Assembly: GCF_001559595.1 (NCBI RefSeq) | Contig: NZ_LNTY01000051.1 | Location: 16,865-80,864, forward strand | Length of the DNA stretch: 64,000 nucleotides | Direction: 5' to 3' | DNA from: Enterovibrio coralii | GTDB lineage: Bacteria; Pseudomonadota; Gammaproteobacteria; Enterobacterales; Vibrionaceae | The notes under the pieces: model-generated | What the model was told of the DNA's origin: nothing | The model's input: the letters and a program-made list of their open reading frames with translations, nothing else | Database searches by the model: none | Shown here: positions 56,761 to 64,000 of the stretch, one piece after another | How the letters are laid out: each line of letters begins with the position of its first letter | Numbering within the stretch: position 1 is the stretch's first letter | Position numbers and translations under genes: made by a program

Positions 56761-58557
56761 GAGGAATCAAACTTAGTGCTGATAATATCGGCCTTGGTGA
56801 TATTGCCGCCGGTTTTTTCTGCACCAGCTCGCAAAACCTCACTGGTATTGAACATGTGCTGAGGGCTGACTCTTTCATCTGTGCCTTCTAACGAAGAAAC
56901 CCCAATGCTCAGCGTCAGTGCGCCTGTATTGGAAGCGACAAACGGCAGATTCGTCTCACGCAAGGTATCATGCAGCTTCTTGCAAACTATCAGTGAGTTT
57001 TCACGCGTAGTATGCGGAAGGATGATGGCAAAATGCGCATGGTCAAGGTATGCCAGCACATCTGATGAACGCTGACAGGTTTGCGCGAACATTTTCCCTA
57101 TCACACTGAGTTGTTCGTTGGCTTTCTCGTCGCCGTAATTTCTGGTGTAAGTAGCAAAGTCGTCGATGGAAATGAGTAGCAAGCTAAGCGGCGTTTTATA
57201 GCGGCTGGCACGGCGCAACTCTTTATCGAGCATGTTGTTGAAGTGGCGGGCATTGGTTAAACCCGTCAAGTCATCAACGATTGTCACTTCTTCAAGCTGA
57301 TGCGTTACGTCTTCCAACACTTCTTGGTTGTGCTCCAGCGCATTATTAAGCTCAAGGTTTTCATCACTGATCTGATGAATGGTTTCAGTCTGTCTTTTCG
57401 TAAACAAGAAGAAAGCCAATACCACAGACACCAAACCGAACATGATGACTAACGTCGCCAGTGCTTCAATCTTGTATTCCTGCCAAATAGGCGGCTGGTA
57501 ATTGATAAAGCGCGTGCCTGGCGGTAGCGCAGATTCTTCAATCCCAAGTTTTTTCATTTCATCCAAATCGAAGAACAGCGATGACGGTGCAGGGCGCAAG
57601 TCAGGGAGCACAGTACCACCTGCTTCAAGGATTTCCATCGCTAACAATGCTGCTGCTTTACCTTGGCTATATCCCGTCACGATCTGACCACCTAACGCAC
57701 CATGCCAATGTGCGAGTGCCAGTAGGTATAAATAGGATGGGGTGTGATGGATGACAGAATACGCGCGGTTTCAGCGGGGCTATATTGCCCGCCTTCTTGT
57801 TTTGGCAACGTGCTTGCGAGCATAAACACCAAGGTGTTTGCAGGCATATTCGCAAGCGCGGCATCCACCTCATCGACGGACATGTCGGTTAAAAACTCCA
57901 CGTCATAACGGTTTTCCAGAGTTGGCGCGATGTTCGCTTTCACGATATCCAACACGTTACGGTCATAGGATTCTTTTGAGGCACCCACGAAAGCAATGGC
58001 TTGGTTTTTGGGGTGCAGCGACAACGCAAGTTCAATAGATTGAATGTAATCGGTGTATTCAGAAATTCCTGTGACTTTTTCATTCTTCGCAATCAATGCA
58101 GAAGGCTGGGTGTGAATAGAACTAAAGACAATCGGCTGGGTAGGGAAAAGAGAGCGTTGGTTTTCTAATGCAAATTCGATGGCGGCCATGTCCGAGGTCA
58201 CCACCAAATCAATCGTTCGCTCAACATTCTTTAGAGCAAGGATCTCTGCCACTTTCTGGTTGGTCGTCGTCGGGTCAAAGCGTCGGCTGTCGAGGTAAAC
58301 GACAGAAAGCTCAATCGGTGTAGCAGAGGTGGAGAGGGTTTCACTTAACCCGCTTTCTAGCTCATCACTCCAACCATACCCACGATGGAAAGAGTTGATG
58401 TACAGAATGTGTTGCGCATCGCCTTCGATGCCAGTGATTTGCGAGGCCGACACACTGGCATTCATTGGCAGTGCCAGACAGCAGATAACGATTAAGTGTA
58501 CAAACCTAGCGTGTTTATTCAGGCAGTAAGCCGCTTTTTTATAAGACTAGTCATCAT
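56748..58557 (-). pseudogene. ABC substrate-binding-like sensor with degenerate GGDEF domain, frameshifted twice
   Basis: Restored length about 603. A signal peptide ends ALPMNASVSA, a periplasmic ABC_sub_bind domain follows (HILYINSFHRGYGWSDELES), then one membrane segment (FGLVSVVLAFFLF), a coiled coil and a GGDEF fold. The active-site position reads LDHAHFAIILP, so GGDEF is lost and cyclase activity is not expected. Two single-base deletions are inferred: a G near 57712 (MGALGGQIV) and an A in the A6 run near 58537 (MMTSLIKKAAYC). It may bind cyclic di-GMP or signal by another route. Confidence 0.8.
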
Positions 58558-58870
58558 TCACTCATTACTCAGCACACAGATTCCCAAAAGGCGACGGCTA
58601 TCAATACACCTTTAGAAAGCGCGAAGTGTGGGCACTTTCAGTGTGATTGGACAGCATTCCTTATCGCAATGAAGGTTAAGTGTAGATATAGATTCACGCG
58701 TTATCTCAATAGATTAGGTCAAAGTGCGAAGTGTGTTCATATCTTGCAGTTTCATATTGAAATGTGAATTGTTCTGCGAGAGGAAAAGAGATTTCGAGGT
58801 TCCAATGAATCTAAATCTCACAACTTGCCATACTTGATATGTTGGAACAGGCAGTTGCGGGTGGTTGCGT
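58558..58870. other. Divergent intergenic region
   Basis: About 310 bases between the sensor and the DUF3047 gene; both promoters lie here. No gene seen. Confidence 0.5.
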
Positions 58871-59542
58871 ATGAAAATACCTATGCTGGTGGTGAGTGTT
58901 GGGCTAATAGCGTATCCGGCTTTGGGTGACGAAAGCGCGGCCTTGCAGGGCACTATTTTTCCTTATTCACCGTTAGACGCTTGGAAAGAGCAGACATTCA
59001 TTGGCGCAACCGCCTATCAGCCGACGTTTGATAAAGCGAAAGGCGAGGGAAGGCTGCTTACAGAAAGTGAAGGCAGTGCGTCTGCGCTTTATCGGGAAGT
59101 GGATATTACCCTCGATGAAACACCCTTACTGAGCTGGGGTTGGGAAATAAAACGCTTTCCAACGGTTGAGTCGATAAAAACTAAAAAGAATGACGACTAC
59201 GCGCTTCGGGTGTCGGTGACGGCGAGAACGGGCTTCACCATGATGAGCAGTCAAACCATTGTGTATGTATGGTCACCACATGACAACGTAGATGCCTCAT
59301 GGCCAAGTCCCTTCTCACCGAAGAAGTTTAAGTTGATAAATGTCTCATCGGGAGATGCAACGGGCGAGTGGCGAGAGGTAAAAAGAAACGTGAAGCAAGA
59401 CTTCCAACGCGTGTTTGGTCTCGACATCAAAAAGGTCAGTGCTATCGCCATCATGTCAGACAGTGACAATTCCAACAGCCGTGCATCTGGCGTGATTTCT
59501 CCGTTGGTTTTTAGCGAGCGTTCTAGCGGGAAAGACAAATAA
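58871..59542 (+). CDS. DUF3047 domain-containing exported protein
   Basis: A 223-residue protein with a signal peptide (KIPMLVVSVGLIAYPALG) and the DUF3047 core: LLTESEGSASALYREVDI, LSWGWEIKRFP, YVWSPHDNV and VSAIAIMSDSDNSNSRASGV. Beta-rich and periplasmic. Function unknown. ATG 58871 follows GGGTGG. Confidence 0.85.
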   Translation: MKIPMLVVSVGLIAYPALGDESAALQGTIFPYSPLDAWKEQTFIGATAYQPTFDKAKGEGRLLTESEGSASALYREVDITLDETPLLSWGWEIKRFPTVESIKTKKNDDYALRVSVTARTGFTMMSSQTIVYVWSPHDNVDASWPSPFSPKKFKLINVSSGDATGEWREVKRNVKQDFQRVFGLDIKKVSAIAIMSDSDNSNSRASGVISPLVFSERSSGKDK

Positions 59543-59754
59543 AGTGGGAGTCGATAAATCTGTGTGTTTTTAAACCATTACCGCGATTTTTCGCTGCAAA
59601 GCCATACCAGTGCCTCATATCGACCTCGGTTTTTACATTACGTCTGCATTAAATTTATCCCTATGTCTGTGACTCAATACGCAGTTTGCTTGAAGTAATG
59701 GGGCAATCTCTGTACCCTTGCGGCGTTTTCCATTCTATGTTCAGGATTATCACC

Positions 59755-61347
59755 TTGCTTAGTACAGCTAATATCACACAGCAATTTGGCGCCAAGCCGC
59801 TTTTCGAGAACATCAGCGTCAAGTTTGGCGAAGGTAACCGTTACGGCCTAATCGGTGCGAACGGCTGCGGTAAGTCAACATTCATGAAAATCCTGAGCCG
59901 TGAACTGGAACCAACCAGCGGTAACGTCAGCGTCGACCCTAATGAGCGTGTTGCCAAGCTGAACCAGGATCAGTTTGCTTACGAAAACTTCACCGTTATC
60001 GACACTGTTATCATGGGCCACAAAGAACTGTGGGAAGTGAAGCAAGAGCGTGACCGCATCTACTCTCTGCCAGAAATGAGCGAAGAAGATGGTATGCGCG
60101 TAGCGGATCTGGAAGTTGAATTCGCTGAAATGGACGGCTACATGGCAGAGTCCAAAGCGGGTGAACTGTTGCTGGCAGTAGGTATTCCTGTTGAACAGCA
60201 CTACGGTCTGATGAGCGCGGTAGCACCGGGCTGGAAACTGCGTGTGCTTCTGGCACAGGTTCTGTTTGCTGACCCAGACATCATGCTGCTTGACGAACCA
60301 ACGAACAACTTGGACATCGACGCGATTCGTTGGTTGGAAGATACGCTGAACGAGCGTAACTGCACCATGATCATCATCTCGCACGACCGTCACTTCCTGA
60401 ACTCAGTATGTACTCACATGGCTGACTTGGATTACGGTGAACTACGCGTTTACCCTGGTAACTACGACGAATACATGACAGCAGCGACACAAGCGCGTGA
60501 GCGTTTGCTGGCAGACAATGCGAAGAAAAAAGCACAGATTGCTGAGCTGCAAACCTTCGTAGCGCGTTTCTCTGCAAACGCATCTAAAGCAAAACAAGCA
60601 ACCTCTCGTGCGAAGCAAATCGACAAGATTGAGCTGAACGAAGTGAAGGCATCAAGCCGTCAGAACCCGTTCATTCGTTTCGAACAGTCTAAAGAGCTGT
60701 TCCGTAACGCACTGGAAGTTGAAAACCTGAGCCAAGGTTTTGACAACGATCTGTTCGCGGGCTTCGGCGGTATCTTCGAAGTGGGCGAGCGCGTTGCTAT
60801 CATCGGTGAGAACGGCGTGGGTAAAACCACTCTGTTGAACACACTGGCTGGCGTTCTTGAACCACGCACGGGTACGTACAAGTGGTCAGAAAACTCAAAC
60901 ATCGGTTACTACGCACAAGACCATGCGCATGAATTCGAAGAAGACATGAACCTGATGGATTGGATGGGCCAATGGCGTCAAGAAGGCGAAGACGAGCAAG
61001 TTGTTCGTGGCTTCTTGGGTCGTATGCTGTTCTCTCAAGACGACATCAAAAAGTCTGTAAAAGTCCTGTCTGGTGGTGAGCAAGGTCGTATGCTGCTTGG
61101 TAAGCTGATGATGCACAAACCAAACATGCTGCTGATGGACGAACCAACGAACCACATGGACATGGAATCTATCGAATCGCTGAACACCGCGCTTGAGCAA
61201 TACAAAGGCACACTGTTCTTCGTTTCGCACGACCGCGTATTCGTAGACTCGCTGGCGACCCGTATCCTTGAGATCCGTGACGGCAAGATCCACGACTTCA
61301 AAGGCACTTACTCTGAGTTCCTTAAGTCTCGTGGTATCGAGCACTAA
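59755..61347 (+). CDS. ybiT: ABC-F family ATPase YbiT
   Basis: A 530-residue protein with two ABC domains and no membrane part. [20 protein letters not shown] begins domain 1; Walker [10 protein letters not shown] and GENGVGKTT; signatures [10 protein letters not shown] (atypical) and [23 protein letters not shown] and [14 protein letters not shown]. It is co-linear with E. coli YbiT. TTG 59755 with AGGA upstream gives the E. coli-like start. ABC-F proteins act on the ribosome. Confidence 0.95.
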   Translation: MLSTANITQQFGAKPLFENISVKFGEGNRYGLIGANGCGKSTFMKILSRELEPTSGNVSVDPNERVAKLNQDQFAYENFTVIDTVIMGHKELWEVKQERDRIYSLPEMSEEDGMRVADLEVEFAEMDGYMAESKAGELLLAVGIPVEQHYGLMSAVAPGWKLRVLLAQVLFADPDIMLLDEPTNNLDIDAIRWLEDTLNERNCTMIIISHDRHFLNSVCTHMADLDYGELRVYPGNYDEYMTAATQARERLLADNAKKKAQIAELQTFVARFSANASKAKQATSRAKQIDKIELNEVKASSRQNPFIRFEQSKELFRNALEVENLSQGFDNDLFAGFGGIFEVGERVAIIGENGVGKTTLLNTLAGVLEPRTGTYKWSENSNIGYYAQDHAHEFEEDMNLMDWMGQWRQEGEDEQVVRGFLGRMLFSQDDIKKSVKVLSGGEQGRMLLGKLMMHKPNMLLMDEPTNHMDMESIESLNTALEQYKGTLFFVSHDRVFVDSLATRILEIRDGKIHDFKGTYSEFLKSRGIEH

Positions 61348-61365
61348 TCGCTGCCGACAAGCATT

Positions 61366-61394
61366 AAAAAAGCCGCTCATTGAGCGGCTTTTTT
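61366..61394. terminator. Bidirectional intrinsic terminator
   Basis: AAAAAAGCCGCTCA / TGAGCGGCTTTTTT. It ends ybiT and, on the other strand, the pepF gene. Confidence 0.92.
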
Positions 61395-61413
61395 GTGTCA
61401 AAAATACAGTGGC

Positions 61414-63207
61414 TTAAATCTCATCGACCAACTTTTGGAATGCTTCGATCCGCTTGGCCACCATGCAACGCTTTGCTGCCAGAAGTCGCCGTTTCGCAAA
61501 TTTACGCCCAAGTGCTTTTCAGCGACGTCTTCGGCTGTCATACGGCCTGTATCGCGCAGCAAGGCTTTGTAGTCTCCATAGAAGCTTGCTCCTTTGTGTT
61601 GACGCTGCGCATAAACGCCCGTGCTGAACAGATAGCCAAACAGGTACGGATAGTTGTAGAAACTGATCTCCGCGATGCTGAAATGCAGTTTGCTCGCCCA
61701 GAACAAGTCGTTCGGCTCGGACGACGCCTCGCCATACCAATCCTTCCACGTCGATGCCATCAGAGCTTTCAGGTCGGAAGGTGAGAGTTCACCGCTTTCA
61801 CGCTGCTCATAAAACGCTTTCTCAAACTCAAAGCGAACCGGAATGTTGAGCAGTAAGGCCACTGCAGATTGCGCTTCTTCCCACAGCATCAACATTTTGT
61901 CGTTATCGTTTTTCGCTCGCGCCAACAAGGCATCTCGCACCACATTCTCCGCGAAGATAGAGCAGTTTCTGCCAGTGTCATCGGATACGTGGTTTCGACA
62001 TACGGCATATCGCGCATTACCCAGTTATGGAATGCATGGCCGAGTTCGTGTGCCAGCGTGAGCACATCTGACATGCTGCCGCCATAACTCATAAACACCA
62101 GCGGCGTGCGCGTTTTCGGGATTTTGGTGCAGTAAGCACCCATGACCTTGTTGGGTTGCGGTGCAGCATCAATAAGATGGTTTTCGACCATCATATCGAC
62201 GAAATCCGCCATCTCTTGGTCAACCTCACCAAATGCCTGTTTGATGATCGCAATCCCTTCCTCGAAAGGAAAGGTTTCGCTGCTTGCGTCGGTTAGCGGT
62301 GGCATCGCCGCCAGTTCATCCCAAGGCGTTAAAGCGTCGGTTTTGAACAGCTTCGCCATAGATTGCGCGGCACCACGGGAGATAGGTTGGCTTTCCCTTG
62401 CGGTTTGCATCATGCATCCAGCGTTGATTGTTCGATGCGGCTGCCATTCAGGGCGGGTTGTAAGAAGGTCAGTGCTTCGGTATGGCTTCTTTTCTTGTAT
62501 TCCGTCAGTCGATTACCGGCAAGCGCATTAAGAATTGCTGCAAAGGTAATTTCTTGCTTTTCCATTCCTTCATAAATAGCTCGCCACGCAGGTTCTCTGC
62601 GCGCAGCGTCACTGCCATACAGAATACTTGCCGCTTGCGACAGCCCAATGGTCTCTTTCGTGCCATCAGCAAGCGTGAGAGTGACATTCATATCACCCGT
62701 GATGTTGTCATAAAGGCGTCCCCACGCGTTCTTACCATCCACCTGCATGGCAGACAGTAATTGCTCTTCTGCCACAGATAATCGGTAAACACGCTGCTTT
62801 CTGATTTGCTCCAATCGGAACTCATGGCGACTAAAGAGGCCATGCTCATCGCTGCCTTTCATCACTGACTGGAACACGTCGTCATCACAACTCGCCAGTT
62901 CGCTTTCAAATGGGCTGAAAGCTTGCGCAAGAGAAGACAGCAACACATCTGTTTTCACCACCAGTGATTTTGCCTCGGCATTGGTGGCGTCCACGGAAGA
63001 AAGACAGGCCGCATAGTTTGAGGCTGACAGCAGCAAGGTTTTGATGTCATCAAAGCGCGTCAGTGCTTGCTGACACTGCTCAACATTGTCGGGCGACAAT
63101 TTACCCAGAGAAGCGATAAGCCTCTCTGCATTTAGTATGTCTTCAAGTAAGGCTGGATCTTGAAGGCTGGTGTAGACGAAAGAAAAATCCCAACTTGGTG
63201 CGGACAT
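61414..63207 (-). pseudogene. pepF: Oligoendopeptidase F-type M3 peptidase, frameshifted three times
   Basis: A cytoplasmic M3 zinc peptidase of 598 restored residues. HELGHAFHNWVM is the HExxH zinc site; FASFYGD-type C-terminal helix region is SISFYNYPYLFGYLFSTGVY. ATG 63207 (GGAG upstream) starts MSAPSWDFSFVY. Three breaks, each fixed by one base: near 62408 (GATGCAATGATG), near 61965 (GCTTCTATC) and near 61437 (GCAATGGTGGCC), the last giving the proper end KRIEAFQKLVDEI. Hydrolyses short peptides. Confidence 0.9.
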
Positions 63208-63574
63208 ACGGTTCTCCAAACTGTTTAACGCTCTCAATACCTTAACGTATTTCGGCGGGGAAAGGGGAGATTGTAGCGTGAGAAGCAGAGGGATTGTTTT
63301 TTGCAGTAGCGGGGGCGAAAAAACAAGTCAGAGAGATTATAGAGCATGCCTCACAATTGCAGTCTAAACCGCTGTTTAAATGAACAGGTAAAGCCTTATA
63401 GTAAAAATCGCACATTTTTAGTTAGCGATGCCCGTTTTTTGCACTTTGAATGAACTGAGATTGATGTAAGTCTCAGATATATATGACGATAAGAGAAAAC
63501 AAGAACAGCTGTAAGCGGACTAATCGGGCGTCCCGGTTTTGTACTAAACGGGCAAGTTGCCCGCTAATAAGTTG
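63208..63574. other. Intergenic region before the integron cassette
   Basis: About 370 bases with no integrase gene. Near 63520-63574 there is an imperfect palindrome (AACAGCT...AGCGG against CCGCTAATAAGTTGTT) and a CGGGCAAGTTGCCCG hairpin (63549-63563). This could be a worn attC or an attI-like site. Ends at the cassette boundary G|TTATGT. Confidence 0.5.
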
Positions 63575-63606
63575 TTATGTAAATCATGAAAATAAGGAGA
63601 ATTGAG

Positions 63607-63873
63607 ATGGAATTATCAGAAATTAAAGCGAAAATAATCGAGCTATTGGATGCTCAACTTGAACAAAAGTTTGAAGAATCAGATTTATCTGCGAGACATT
63701 ACAGTTTTACTAGCCCTGACTACGACTTTTCTTTTTCAGTATCACTTGTAAGGAATGTCAGCGAAACTCAATTAACTAATCGAATAAATCGCTGTATCAA
63801 TAAAGCGAAAGAAGTTTCAAAACCTAATACACATTTTCAGTTTGACGAAAACTGTGGTTTATATATCGTTTAA
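63607..63873 (+). CDS. Cassette-encoded hypothetical protein (88 aa)
   Basis: ATG 63607 has AAGGAG seven bases upstream. The protein begins MELSEIKAKIIELLDAQLEQ and is mixed alpha/beta with no signal or membrane segment. It has no family that I recognise, which is common for cassette genes. A+T is higher than in the rest of the window, as expected for imported DNA. It could be an antitoxin-like or anti-phage factor, but nothing in the sequence shows that. Confidence 0.8.
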   Translation: MELSEIKAKIIELLDAQLEQKFEESDLSARHYSFTSPDYDFSFSVSLVRNVSETQLTNRINRCINKAKEVSKPNTHFQFDENCGLYIV

Positions 63874-63885
63874 TTTCAGAAATTT

Positions 63886-64000
63886 ACATAACAAACTGTT
63901 TAAGAGTGATTCGCAACGCGTGGCATTTTTACCATGCGTTGGTTTTAGTGTTTAAGGTGTTATGCGATGGCTTCGGTATTGCGTTGCTCACACCTTAACA
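63886..64000 (+). repeat. Integron attC site (Vibrio-type repeat), truncated by window
   Basis: It starts ACATAACAAACTG (R'' box), continues GTGATTCGCAACGCGTGGCA (L'' region), then TGTTATGCG, and ends GCGTTGCTCACACCTTAACA. The two arms pair: TGTTTAAGAGTGATTCGCAACGC against the inverse of GCGTTGCTCACACCTTAACA. The core AACGCGTGGC and TGTTATGCG match the Vibrio cholerae repeat. Confidence 0.93.

Larger units (their letters stand above)
63575..64000 (+). mobile_element. Integron gene cassette, open at the right edge
   Basis: The cassette opens at G63574|TTATGT, and the attC that begins at 63886 has the exact reverse complement ACATAAC at its left end. In the circular form these two would pair, as required for a cassette. 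The gene at 63607 lies inside and reads towards the attC. The right end of attC lies just beyond the window. Confidence 0.85.

Noticed and set aside
58714..58953. 79-codon minus-strand frame before DUF3047
   Set aside because: Overlaps the DUF3047 start and signal peptide; no support.

Overview
The window is chromosomal DNA from a gammaproteobacterium of the family Vibrionaceae (Vibrio, Photobacterium, Grimontia or Enterovibrio type; the genus cannot be fixed from the sequence alone). The evidence is the mtlA-mtlD-mtlR operon facing a DUF5062/DUF3429 pair, a lipase with its dedicated foldase, a vibriolysin-type M4 protease with a GlyGly-CTERM tail, codBA, ybiT, several GGDEF sensors, and a Vibrio-type integron attC site at the right edge. 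No rRNA, tRNA, CRISPR array or transposase was seen.

Layout, left to right. 0-3.6 kb: the end of an exopolysaccharide-type regulatory and biosynthetic cluster (PrsR-like regulator, PqqD-like protein, CheY-like receiver, family 4 glycosyltransferase). 3.7-12.7 kb: a diguanylate cyclase and mixed housekeeping genes (acetyltransferase, FemAB-like protein, class V aminotransferase, two ASCH-domain proteins). 12.7-17.9 kb: mannitol PTS operon with a 570-bp control region holding five CRP-like sites. 17.9-25 kb: MASE1-GGDEF protein, MsrB, HAD hydrolase, MTHFR-like protein, lipase and foldase. 25-27.5 kb: RimB/RimK/M14 peptidase operon, probably for adding and removing C-terminal glutamates. 27.9-35.8 kb: oxygenase-like protein, acetyltransferases, a MarR/EamA divergent pair with twin palindromic operators, a BLUF photoreceptor, a LysE exporter and a cupin-SDR fusion. 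35.8-43.2 kb: a complete polyol operon (ABC transporter, two polyol dehydrogenases, AraC regulator). 43.4-53.3 kb: MscS channel, vibriolysin, DUF4397 lipoprotein, codBA with a PurR-like operator, DUF4136 lipoprotein. 53.4-63.2 kb: LytS/LytR-type operon, a sensor with a degenerate GGDEF domain, DUF3047 protein, ybiT and an oligoendopeptidase F. 63.57 kb to the end: an integron cassette with its attC running off the window.

The main feature of the sequence quality is a set of 14 clear frame breaks in 12 genes. In each of 13, adding one base (usually lengthening a 2-6 base homopolymer) restores the full protein; the LysE gene needs +2 or -1. Restored mtlD is 382 codons, the length of E. coli MtlD. 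The breaks hit unrelated housekeeping genes, so they look more like assembly deletions than pseudogenes. They are entered as pseudogene with the inferred full extent.

Functionally the window covers uptake of polyols by two routes (mannitol PTS, and a sorbitol/mannitol-type ABC transporter with dehydrogenases), secreted hydrolases (lipase, metalloprotease), light, c-di-GMP and two-component signalling, and pyrimidine salvage. The most novel material is the cassette and attC at the right end, with no integrase in view.
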